A stretch of 10,825 bases of DNA from Nocardioidaceae bacterium (GTDB lineage: Bacteria > Actinomycetota > Actinomycetes > Propionibacteriales > Nocardioidaceae), in NCBI GenBank assembly GCA_013696015.1, contig JACCZI010000205.1, positions 1 to 10,825 of the forward strand. The letters are read 5' to 3'. Within the stretch, counting starts at the first letter, position 1, and every line of letters begins with the position of its first letter. A program made the position numbers and the translations under genes. The notes under the pieces were generated by a model. That model was not told the origin of the DNA. It made no database searches and was given only the letters and a program-made list of their open reading frames with translations. Positions 1-5,986 of the stretch are shown here, piece after piece.

Positions 1-993
1 GACCCTTCCTACAGCCTGGCCCCTGTCGCGAACCGGCTGGGCGAGCTGGTCGGCACCCCCGTGCCGCTGGCGTCCGACACCGTCGGCGAGTCCGCGACCG
101 CCACGGTGGCCGGCCTGGGCGACGGCGCTATCGCCATGCTGGAGAACGTACGCTTCAACGCCGGTGAGACCAGCGCCGACGATGCGGAGCGCGGAGCGTT
201 CGCCGACGCGTTGTCCGGGCTCGCCGATGCGTACGTCTCCGACGGGTTCGGCGTCGTGCACCGCAAGCAGGCCAGTGTCTATGACGTCGCCCAGCGGTTG
301 CCGAACGCGGCCGGCGACCTCGTGCGCAGCGAGGTCGCCGTGTTGCAGCGGCTGACCACCGACGTGGCTCATCCGTACGTGGTGGTGCTCGGCGGCTCCA
401 AGGTGTCGGACAAGCTCGGCGTTATCGACAGCCTGCTCGGCCGGGCCGACACCCTGCTCGTCGGCGGCGGCATGATGTTCACCTTCTTGGCGGCCCAGGG
501 GCATGGCGTCGGGCGCAGTCTGCTCGAGGCGGATCAGCTCGACACTGTTCGGGGCTACCTCGACGAGGCGGAGCGCCGCGATGTCCGGTTGCTGTTGCCG
601 ACCGACGTTGTCGTCGCGGCGGAGGTGTCCGGCGACGTGCCGACCAGCGTCGTGTCGGTCGACGCGATACCGCCTGACCAGATCGGTCTCGACATCGGAC
701 CGGAGTCTGCTCGGGTGTTTGCCACGGCGGTTGCGGCGGCGGCGACCGTCTTCTGGAACGGCCCGATGGGGGTGTTTGAGCTGCCGGCTTTCGCCTCCGG
801 GACCCGGGCTGTGGCGCAGGCGCTCACCACGGTGTCGGGGCTGTCGGTCGTGGGCGGCGGTGACTCCGCCGCGGCCGTCAGGACCCTCGGTTTCGACGAC
901 GCCGCGTTCGGACACATCTCCACCGGCGGTGGGGCAAGCCTCGAGTACCTCGAAGGCAAGACCCTGCCCGGCCTGGCTGTCCTCGACGACTGA
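1..993 (+). CDS. pgk: Phosphoglycerate kinase, C-terminal part (5' end outside window)
   Basis: Phosphoglycerate kinase transfers the phosphate of 1,3-bisphosphoglycerate to ADP, the first ATP-forming step of lower glycolysis, in the cytoplasm. The frame is open from base 1, so the gene enters from the left. 330 residues are visible and roughly 70-90 N-terminal residues are missing compared with the usual 390-400. Family motifs are clear: LENVRFNAGE, SDGFGVVHR, VVLGGSKVSDKLGV, LLVGGGMMFTFL (nucleotide-binding half), FWNGPMGVFE, and the C-terminal GGGDSAAAV and STGGGASLEYLEGK glycine-rich loops that bind ATP phosphates. The stop TGA at 991-993 is 26 nt before tpiA. In other actinobacteria gap usually precedes pgk, so gap probably lies just left of the window (inference). 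No frameshift or missing motif is seen in the visible part. Confidence 0.97.
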   Translation, partial: DPSYSLAPVANRLGELVGTPVPLASDTVGESATATVAGLGDGAIAMLENVRFNAGETSADDAERGAFADALSGLADAYVSDGFGVVHRKQASVYDVAQRLPNAAGDLVRSEVAVLQRLTTDVAHPYVVVLGGSKVSDKLGVIDSLLGRADTLLVGGGMMFTFLAAQGHGVGRSLLEADQLDTVRGYLDEAERRDVRLLLPTDVVVAAEVSGDVPTSVVSVDAIPPDQIGLDIGPESARVFATAVAAAATVFWNGPMGVFELPAFASGTRAVAQALTTVSGLSVVGGGDSAAAVRTLGFDDAAFGHISTGGGASLEYLEGKTLPGLAVLDD

Positions 994-1003
994 CCCGCGA
1001 ACT

Positions 1004-1010
1004 ACAGGAG
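1004..1010 (+). promoter_or_regulatory. Shine-Dalgarno site of tpiA
   Basis: AGGAG at 1006-1010 lies 9 nt before the ATG at 1020, inside the 26-nt pgk-tpiA gap. It supports the chosen tpiA start and independent initiation after the pgk stop. Confidence 0.7.
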
Positions 1011-1019
1011 CATCTGCGC

Positions 1020-1817
1020 ATGGCAGTGACACCGCGTACGCCGCTGATGGCGGGTAACTGGAAGAGCAACCTCAACCACCAGGAAGCCGTCGTCCTGCTG
1101 CAGAAGCTGGCCTGGTCGCTGGCGGACAAGCGGCACGACGCCACCCGCAGCGAGGTGGTCGTGATACCGCCCTTCACCGACCTACGCAGCGTGCAGACAC
1201 TCGTCGACGGGGACCGCCTCGACATCCGGTACGGCGCGCAGGACGTGTCGGTGCACGACGGCGGGCCGTACACCGGCGAGATCTCCGCCGCCATGCTGGC
1301 CAAGCTGGGGTGCTCGTACGCCGTGGTCGGTCACTCCGAGCGCCGCGAGCACCACGGCGAGGACGACGCCACCGTCAACGCCAAGGCCGTGCGTACGTGG
1401 GCGGCCGGGATGGTGCCGATCGTCTGCGTCGGTGAGCGCCTGGCCGAACGCCAGGCCGGGGGCCATATCGCGCACACGCTGGCGCAAGTCGATGGCTCGC
1501 TCGCCCGTTTCTCCGAGGAGCAGGTGGCGCGGGCGGTCGTCGCGTACGAGCCGGTGTGGGCCATCGGCACCGGCGAGGTCGCAACCCCCGACGACGCGCA
1601 GGAGATGTGCCAGGCCATCCGGAGCCGGGTCGCCGACTCATGGTCTCCCGCAGCGGCGCGCACAACGCGTATCCTGTACGGAGGCTCGGTCAAAGCGGCA
1701 AGCGTGGCGGGCATCATGGCGCAAGACGATGTCGACGGCGCGTTGGTCGGAGGGGCCAGTCTGCACGCCGACGAGTTCGGTGCCATCTGCCGGTTCTACG
1801 ACATGCCGGTCCTGTGA
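1020..1817 (+). CDS. tpiA: Triosephosphate isomerase
   Basis: Triosephosphate isomerase interconverts dihydroxyacetone phosphate and glyceraldehyde 3-phosphate in glycolysis. The 265-residue product is a normal bacterial length. The expected catalytic residues are present: N13 and K15 in AGNWKSN, H105 in VVGHSERR, and E177 in AYEPVWAIGTG, followed by the flexible phosphate-gripping loop (AIGTGEVATP, 181-190). The phosphate-binding YGGSVK (220-225) and GALVGGASL (240-248) close the TIM barrel. The ATG start at 1020 is supported by AGGAG 9 nt upstream and by the immediate N-terminal motif PLMAGNWK. It lies 26 nt after pgk and 31 nt before secG, as in a pgk-tpiA-secG operon. Nothing is unusual in the sequence. 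Confidence 0.98.
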   Translation: MAVTPRTPLMAGNWKSNLNHQEAVVLLQKLAWSLADKRHDATRSEVVVIPPFTDLRSVQTLVDGDRLDIRYGAQDVSVHDGGPYTGEISAAMLAKLGCSYAVVGHSERREHHGEDDATVNAKAVRTWAAGMVPIVCVGERLAERQAGGHIAHTLAQVDGSLARFSEEQVARAVVAYEPVWAIGTGEVATPDDAQEMCQAIRSRVADSWSPAAARTTRILYGGSVKAASVAGIMAQDDVDGALVGGASLHADEFGAICRFYDMPVL

Positions 1818-1848
1818 CCGGTCAACACAGCAAAGGTCTGACGCTACG

Positions 1849-2085
1849 TTGGTACTCGTCTTCTCGCTTCTGCTCCTGCTGACCAGCGGCGTGCTCATCG
1901 GGCTGGTGCTGTTGCACAAGGGCCGCGGTGGCGGCCTCTCGGACATGTTCGGGGGCGGTGTCTCGACCGGGCTGGGCGGCTCCTCGGTGGCGGAGCGCAA
2001 CCTCGACCGCATCACGGTGGGCATCGGCGTGGTGTGGCTGCTGTGCATCTTCGCGCTGGGGCTGCTGCTCAAGGCGGGGGCCTGA
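1849..2085 (+). CDS. secG: Preprotein translocase subunit SecG (TTG start)
   Basis: SecG is the small accessory membrane subunit of the SecYEG translocon and assists protein export across the cytoplasmic membrane. The frame has no ATG or GTG upstream of the first membrane segment. The best start is TTG at 1849, with AAAGG at 1832-1836 as a rather distant (12 nt) ribosome site, giving 78 residues, the usual actinobacterial length. Two hydrophobic helices are seen, about 2-22 and 55-74. Between them is the diagnostic glycine-rich loop HKGRGGGLSDMFGGG (23-37) and GGSSVAERNLDRIT (43-56). It sits 31 nt after tpiA; a tpiA-secG neighbourhood is known in Mycobacterium and Streptomyces. The identity is firm; the exact start is inferred. 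Confidence 0.93.
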   Translation: MVLVFSLLLLLTSGVLIGLVLLHKGRGGGLSDMFGGGVSTGLGGSSVAERNLDRITVGIGVVWLLCIFALGLLLKAGA

Positions 2086-2116
2086 GCGAACGACGTCTAC
2101 ACTTACCGCTGGTCGT

Positions 2117-2132
2117 CTCGCCCACGTGCGAG
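2117..2132 (+). other. Small inverted repeat in the rbpA leader
   Basis: CTCGC (2117-2121) and GCGAG (2128-2132) can form a 5-bp stem with a 6-nt loop. It lies in the 67-nt secG-rbpA gap, the longest gap of the plus-strand operon, and ends 10 nt before the rbpA ribosome site. It also contains a CACGTG palindrome (2123-2128). It may be a weak leader hairpin or chance in G+C-rich DNA. A possible -10 (TACACT, 2098-2103) lies upstream but has no convincing -35. Confidence 0.25.
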
Positions 2133-2142
2133 CAGGGAAAAA

Positions 2143-2147
2143 GGGAG
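2143..2147 (+). promoter_or_regulatory. Shine-Dalgarno site deciding the rbpA GTG start
   Basis: GGGAG, within a purine-rich run (AAAAAGGGAG), lies 5 nt before GTG at 2153. This fixes the start of the rbpA-family gene, since the frame stays open upstream through secG DNA. Confidence 0.7.
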
Positions 2148-2152
2148 CAAGC

Positions 2153-2509
2153 GTGGCTGGTGGTAGTGCCATCCGGGGCAGCCGGGTCGGTGCGGGTCCG
2201 ATGGGTGAGGCCGAACGCGGCGACGCAGCTCCCCGGCGACGGGTCTCGTACTTCTGCGCTCACGGACACGAGACGCGCCCCAGCTTCGCCATAGAGGCGC
2301 AAGTACCGGACAGCTGGGACTGCCCAAGCTGTGGCCTCCCGGCCAGTCGGGACGAGGCGAACCCGCCACCCCCACCCAAGATCGAGCCGTACAAGACCCA
2401 CCTGGCGTACGTCAAAGAGCGACGCTCCGACGCCGAGGCCGCCGAGATTCTCGAAGAGGCGCTGCAGACGCTGCGTGACCGCCGCAAGCGCGGCGAAGTC
2501 ATCTTCTGA
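2153..2509 (+). CDS. RNA polymerase-binding protein of the RbpA family (probably an RbpB-like paralogue)
   Basis: RbpA proteins bind RNA polymerase and the principal sigma factor and stabilise open complexes in actinobacteria. The product has 118 residues from GTG at 2153, close to the family's 110-125. The domains in order are: an N-terminal tail with the conserved AIRGSRVG (6-13); a core fold with a probable zinc site of the form C35-x3-H39 ... C57-x2-C60; a proline/lysine linker (about 70-81); and a C-terminal sigma-interaction helical region (KTHLAYVKERRS, 81-92, then an acidic and basic helix to 113). In the RbpA of M. tuberculosis and S. coelicolor, as I recall them, the corresponding segment reads RTHWDML-ERR. 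Here only TH and ERR are kept, so this looks like the second, paralogous type rather than the essential RbpA. It is the last gene of the plus-strand unit. Its specific sigma partner is unknown. Confidence 0.85.
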   Translation: MAGGSAIRGSRVGAGPMGEAERGDAAPRRRVSYFCAHGHETRPSFAIEAQVPDSWDCPSCGLPASRDEANPPPPPKIEPYKTHLAYVKERRSDAEAAEILEEALQTLRDRRKRGEVIF

Positions 2510-2511
2510 TG

Positions 2512-2538
2512 CGCCGGCACGGGAACCGTCCGCCGGCG
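2512..2538. terminator. G+C-rich hairpin directly after rbpA (likely terminator)
   Basis: CGCCGGCACGG (2512-2522) pairs with CCGT (2526-2529) and GCCGGCG (2532-2538), giving 11 base pairs around a GAA loop with a 2-nt CC bulge. It begins 3 nt after the rbpA stop codon. No T-run follows, which is common for actinobacterial intrinsic terminators. It lies between convergent genes, so it could act on either strand. Confidence 0.6.
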
Positions 2539-2540
2539 TG

Positions 2541-2566
2541 GCTATCCCATGTTCACATGGGATAGC
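2541..2566. terminator. Perfect 11-bp inverted repeat, probable bidirectional terminator
   Basis: GCTATCCCATG (2541-2551) and CATGGGATAGC (2556-2566) are exact reverse complements around a 4-nt loop, TTCA. The hairpin follows the previous one by 2 nt and is midway between the convergent rbpA and pgl stops. With no U-tract on either side it is not a canonical E. coli-type terminator, but position and symmetry suit bidirectional termination. A protein-binding operator is possible, though less expected between two 3' ends. Confidence 0.65.
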
Positions 2567-2633
2567 GACACTCCCAATAGGTTGGAACCCATTGGAAGTG
2601 CTCCTCGGCCATTGGAAGTGCGCCGGGGTGTCG
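2567..2633. repeat. Structured spacer with direct repeats and a third hairpin
   Basis: CCATTGGAAGTGC occurs twice as an exact 13-bp direct repeat (2589-2601 and 2609-2621), 20 bp apart. The core TTGGAA occurs three times (2582, 2592, 2612), with TTGGAG at 2634. CCAATAGG (2574-2581) can pair with CCCATTGG (2588-2595; 7 of 8 pairs, loop TTGGAA), or its CCAAT with the second ATTGG copy. GACAC (2567-2571) can pair with GTGTC (2628-2632) to enclose the whole element. No ORF with a family signature crosses it. The function is unknown: a 3' UTR structure, a protein-binding array or a decayed repeat element are all possible. Confidence 0.5.
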
Positions 2634-2654
2634 TTGGAGCCGCCGCCCGCCTGC

Positions 2655-3431
2655 CTAGGGTGATGCGAGCCTGCTGAGGCCCGGTGGTAGCTCCCTCGCG
2701 GCGGCGTCGTCGAGGAACCACAGCGTCCGGATGCTGCCCCGTACCCCGGCGGCGGGCAGCTGCATGGCGCCGGCGCCACCGAGCGCCAGCCGGACCGCAC
2801 GCGCCTTTGCCTCGCCGGTGACCAGGAACCACACCTCCCGGGCTCGGTTGAGCGCGGGCAGCGTCATCGAGATACGCAACGGCGGCGGTTTGGGGGAGCC
2901 GTGGACGCCGACGACCGAGCGCTCCTCCTCGTACAGCGCCGGCCGCTCCGGAAAGAGCGAGGCAACATGGCCGTCGGGTCCCATGCCCAACATCACCAGG
3001 TCGAAGGTCGGCACATCACCGTGGTCCTCGGGTGACGCCGCGGCGGCGAGCTCGGCGGCGTACGCCTCTGCCGCGGCGTCGACGTCGTAGTGACCGCCGT
3101 CCGCTGGCATCGCGTGGACCCGGTCCGGGTCCACGGGCAGCGAGTCGAGCAGCAGGTGGCGGGCCTGCAAGTCGTTGCGGTCCCCGTCGTCCGGATGGAC
3201 GTAACGCTCGTCACCCCACCAGAGCTCCACCCGACCCCAGTCCACCGCATCACGCGCGGCCGACGCAGCGATCGCTCGGTGCACGTGGTCGGCAACCGAG
3301 CCACCCGTGAGCACGATCGAGGGGATGCGTCCGCTGCTCTGCACGTCGACGAGCCGGGTGATCAGCCGGGCCGCGACCGCCGGCGCCAACAGCTCCACGC
3401 TGTGGTGGGTCAAGACCTGCGGGGAGGTCAC
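2655..3431 (-). CDS. pgl: 6-phosphogluconolactonase
   Basis: Pgl (DevB family) hydrolyses 6-phosphoglucono-1,5-lactone made by Zwf to 6-phosphogluconate, the second oxidative pentose phosphate step. The product is 258 residues from GTG at 3431, a usual length. Family motifs are LTGGS (41-45), WWGDERYVHPDDGDRN (71-86), the catalytic-region signature LGMGPDGHVASLFP (148-161), a TLPALNRAREVWFLVTGEAKA segment split across 190-210, and a C-terminal LPAAGVRG...WFLDDAAA. A longer reading to an ATG at 3548 would run back into the opcA tail. GTG is preferred because it forms a 4-nt GTGA overlap with the opcA stop, has AAGG 7 nt upstream, and gives the normal N-terminus. It is last in the minus-strand operon, so translation is probably coupled to opcA. 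Confidence 0.95.
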   Translation of the reverse strand: MTSPQVLTHHSVELLAPAVAARLITRLVDVQSSGRIPSIVLTGGSVADHVHRAIAASAARDAVDWGRVELWWGDERYVHPDDGDRNDLQARHLLLDSLPVDPDRVHAMPADGGHYDVDAAAEAYAAELAAAASPEDHGDVPTFDLVMLGMGPDGHVASLFPERPALYEEERSVVGVHGSPKPPPLRISMTLPALNRAREVWFLVTGEAKARAVRLALGGAGAMQLPAAGVRGSIRTLWFLDDAAARELPPGLSRLASP

Positions 3432-4432
3432 GAACGCGCCTTGTTGCTGGCTTTCTTCTTCTTCTCCTTCTTCTCCGGAGTGCGCACCGGCTTCGCGCGC
3501 TTGGTGGCCGAGCCGTTGCCCCGCCCGTTCGACCAGGCGGCGACGCACCGCATCATCGTGGCGAACACGTTGTCCTCGTCGAGCCGGCGTAGCTCCTCGG
3601 CCAGCAGCTCGTCGACCTCGCGTCGTTTCAACGCGACCGGACGGTCGGCCTCACCCGGGATCGTGAACGTCGCGGACCGCCCGGACGGCCGGCTCACCGC
3701 AATGTCACCGTGGCGCGTCTGCAGCCTCACGTCGGTGATGCCGGGGCCGCGAGAGGCGCGGCGCTCGACGTCCACCCCGAGGCACACCTGCAGCCAGGCC
3801 GCCATCAGGTCGGCGCTGGGGTTGGCGCGCTCCGCCACTACGGCAGCCCCGGTGATCTTGACCGGATGCTGGTCGAGTGCCGCCGCCAGGAGCGCTCGCC
3901 ATGGGGTCAGCCGGGTCCAGGCCAGGTCGGTGTTGCCGGGAGCGTAGTGCTTAGCCTGCGCGATCAGGGCCCCGCGCCGGCCGCGGCCAACCGCTGCCGA
4001 GTCACTGATGCGCCGCTGGGCGAGCGACCCGAGCGGATCGGCGGCGAGGTCGTCAGGCGCGTGCTGCGGCCACCACACCACGACAGGGGAGTCCGGCAGC
4101 AGCAGCGGCAGCACGATCGACTCGGCGTGATGGACCAGCTCGCCACTGGTCCGAAGCAGCACGGCTTCGCCGGACACGTTGTTGCCGATCTTGATCGACG
4201 CATCGAGCCGGGCCGGCCCCCGGGCGGCACGCCGGATCACGCCGAGTACCCGGGACGGGTGCTCGGCGGAGACGCTGCTCGCGGTCTTCATCGCGTCGTA
4301 GCGGCCGGCCTCATCAGTGACCACCACCAGCGTGAGCACCATGCCCATGGCCGGGCTGCCGGCTGAGCGGCGCGCTCGCACCAGCGCCGACGCCACCGCA
4401 CCGGCGTTGGTCTCGGTCAGGTCGATGTTCAT
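3428..4432 (-). CDS. opcA: Glucose-6-phosphate dehydrogenase assembly/activator protein OpcA
   Basis: OpcA is the partner protein required for full activity and assembly of G6P dehydrogenase in cyanobacteria and actinobacteria; it has no known enzymatic reaction of its own. The 334-residue product shows conserved family segments including RVLGVIRR (61-68), GEAVLLR (88-94), LPLLLPDSPVVVWWP (108-122), DLAWTRLTPWRALLA (169-183) and the C-terminal KRREVDELLAEELRRLDED (269-287). It has only two cysteines, C217 and C296. The ATG at 4432 is preceded by GAGGGG 5 nt upstream, which overlaps the zwf stop codon. It lies 9 nt after zwf, its functional partner, and overlaps pgl by 4 nt. The tail beyond about residue 303 is a low-complexity lysine/arginine-rich extension (PEKKEKKKKASNKARS at the end), encoded by a 26-nt uninterrupted purine run on the coding strand. 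Confidence 0.93.
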   Translation of the reverse strand: MNIDLTETNAGAVASALVRARRSAGSPAMGMVLTLVVVTDEAGRYDAMKTASSVSAEHPSRVLGVIRRAARGPARLDASIKIGNNVSGEAVLLRTSGELVHHAESIVLPLLLPDSPVVVWWPQHAPDDLAADPLGSLAQRRISDSAAVGRGRRGALIAQAKHYAPGNTDLAWTRLTPWRALLAAALDQHPVKITGAAVVAERANPSADLMAAWLQVCLGVDVERRASRGPGITDVRLQTRHGDIAVSRPSGRSATFTIPGEADRPVALKRREVDELLAEELRRLDEDNVFATMMRCVAAWSNGRGNGSATKRAKPVRTPEKKEKKKKASNKARS

Positions 4433-4437
4433 GTCAT

Positions 4438-4443
4438 CCCCTC
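4438..4443 (-). promoter_or_regulatory. Shine-Dalgarno site of opcA overlapping the zwf stop
   Basis: On the minus strand GAGGGG is formed partly by the zwf TGA stop (TGAGGGG), 5 nt before the opcA ATG. Ribosomes terminating on zwf sit on the opcA initiation site, which favours coupled synthesis of enzyme and partner. Confidence 0.65.
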
Positions 4444-5986
4444 AGGGCCTTCGCCAGGTGCGCCCATCGCGGACCAGCATGTCCCACGCTGACTGCGGTC
4501 CCCAGGTCCCCGAGGGGTACGCCTCGGGCTGCCCCTGCTGTGCCCAGTACTCCATGATCGGGTCGAGGATCTGCCAGGACAGCTCGACCTCCTCGTGCTG
4601 GGGGAACAACGGTGGATCGCCGAGCAGCACGTCGAGGATCAGTCGCTCGTACGCCTCCGGGCTCGACTCGACGAACGCGCCCCCGTACGCGAAGTCCATG
4701 TTGACGTCACGGATCTCCATCGCGGTGCCGGGGACCTTGGCGCCGAACCGCATCGTGGTGCCCTCGTCGGGCTGGATGCGCATGACGAGGGCGTTGTGGC
4801 CGAGGTCCTCGGTCTGCGTGTGGGTGAAGGGCAGGTGCGGCGCCCGCTTGAACTGCACGGCGACCTCGGTGACCCGGCGTCCGAGCCGCTTACCGGTGCG
4901 CAGGTAGAACGGCACCCCTCCCCAGCGGCGGGTGCCGACCTCGAGCCGGATCGCGGCGTACGTCTCGGTCTTCGAGGTCGATGAGATGTCCTTCTCGTCA
5001 AGGTAACCACCGACCTTGACGCCCCCTGCCCAACCGGCGGCGTACTGTCCGCGCGCGGTGTGGCGCCCGAGGTCCTCCGGCAGGGCGACCGCCGACAGCA
5101 CCTTTTGCTTCTCGCTCCGCAGGCTCTTGGCGTCGAAGGAGATCGGGTCCTCCATGGCGATCAGCGCCATCAGCTGCAGCAGGTGGTTCTGGATGACGTC
5201 GCGGGCGGCCCCGATGCCGTCGTAGTAACCGGCCCGGCCGCCGATGCCGATGTCCTCGGCCATGGTGATCTGCACGTGGTCCACGTAGTTCGCGTTCCAC
5301 ACCGGTTCGAACATCGAGTTGGCGAAGCGGAACGCCAGGATGTTCTGCACCGTCTCCTTGCCGAGGTAGTGATCGATGCGGAAGACGGCCTCCGGCGGGA
5401 ACACCTGCGAGATGACGTCGTTGAGCTCCCGCGCGCTGGTGAGGTCGTGCCCGAAGGGCTTCTCCACCACCACGCGGCGCCACGCCTCACCCTCGGCTTC
5501 GGCCAGCCCGTGTTGCTTGAGCTGGCCGATGACGTCGGGGAAGAAGCGCGGCGGGATCGAGAGGTAGAACGCGTGGTTCCCCCCCGTGCCGCGCACCTCG
5601 TCGAGCTCGTCGATGGTCCGGCGGAGGTTCTCGAACGCGTCGTCGTCACTGAAGTCACCGGGCACGAACCGGAACCCCTCGGACAACTGGTCCCATACCT
5701 CCTCACGGAAAGGTGTCCGCGCGTGCTCCTTCACCGCGTCGTGGACGATCTGAGCAAAGTCCTGGTGTGCCCAGTCGCGCCGGGCGAAACCCACCAGCGA
5801 GAAGCCGGGTGGCAGCAGCCCCCGGTTCGCCAGGTCGTAGACAGCGGGCATCAGCTTCTTGCGCGACAAGTCGCCGGTCACGCCGAAGATGACGATGCTG
5901 CACGGTCCCGCGATCCGGGGCAACCGACGGTCCTGCGGGTCACGCAGCGGGTTGGGGTCCGCAGGCACGATGAGCCGGACGCTCAT
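4442..5986 (-). CDS. zwf: Glucose-6-phosphate 1-dehydrogenase
   Basis: Zwf oxidises glucose 6-phosphate to 6-phosphoglucono-lactone, reducing NADP+ (or NAD+), the committed step of the oxidative pentose phosphate pathway. The 514-residue product is of normal length. The N-terminal Rossmann coenzyme site is IFGVTGDLSRKKLMP (33-47), with arginine and lysine residues expected to contact the cofactor. EKPFG (175-179) and the active-site signature RIDHYLGK (203-210) with catalytic histidine follow, then the substrate-domain segments ANYVDHVQITMAEDIG (232-247) and FYLRTGKRL. The start ATG at 5986 overlaps the pgi stop as ATGA, with GGAGG 7 nt upstream inside pgi. It is followed after 9 nt by opcA, the usual actinobacterial zwf-opcA pairing. 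No defect is seen. Confidence 0.98.
   Translation of the reverse strand: MSVRLIVPADPNPLRDPQDRRLPRIAGPCSIVIFGVTGDLSRKKLMPAVYDLANRGLLPPGFSLVGFARRDWAHQDFAQIVHDAVKEHARTPFREEVWDQLSEGFRFVPGDFSDDDAFENLRRTIDELDEVRGTGGNHAFYLSIPPRFFPDVIGQLKQHGLAEAEGEAWRRVVVEKPFGHDLTSARELNDVISQVFPPEAVFRIDHYLGKETVQNILAFRFANSMFEPVWNANYVDHVQITMAEDIGIGGRAGYYDGIGAARDVIQNHLLQLMALIAMEDPISFDAKSLRSEKQKVLSAVALPEDLGRHTARGQYAAGWAGGVKVGGYLDEKDISSTSKTETYAAIRLEVGTRRWGGVPFYLRTGKRLGRRVTEVAVQFKRAPHLPFTHTQTEDLGHNALVMRIQPDEGTTMRFGAKVPGTAMEIRDVNMDFAYGGAFVESSPEAYERLILDVLLGDPPLFPQHEEVELSWQILDPIMEYWAQQGQPEAYPSGTWGPQSAWDMLVRDGRTWRRP

Noticed and set aside
2098..2103. Possible -10 box (TACACT) for an internal rbpA promoter
   Set aside because: No acceptable -35 element at the right distance and no GGAAT-type SigR promoter sequence nearby; too weak to call.
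2069..2800. A 243-codon minus-strand open frame across rbpA and the convergent spacer
   Set aside because: It runs antisense through rbpA and the hairpins, overlaps the pgl end and has no motif or ribosome site. The spacer is better explained as non-coding.
3432..3548. An N-terminally extended pgl starting at an ATG at 3548
   Set aside because: It adds 39 low-complexity residues that are the opcA tail read in another frame. The GTG at 3431 gives the normal length and a GTGA overlap.
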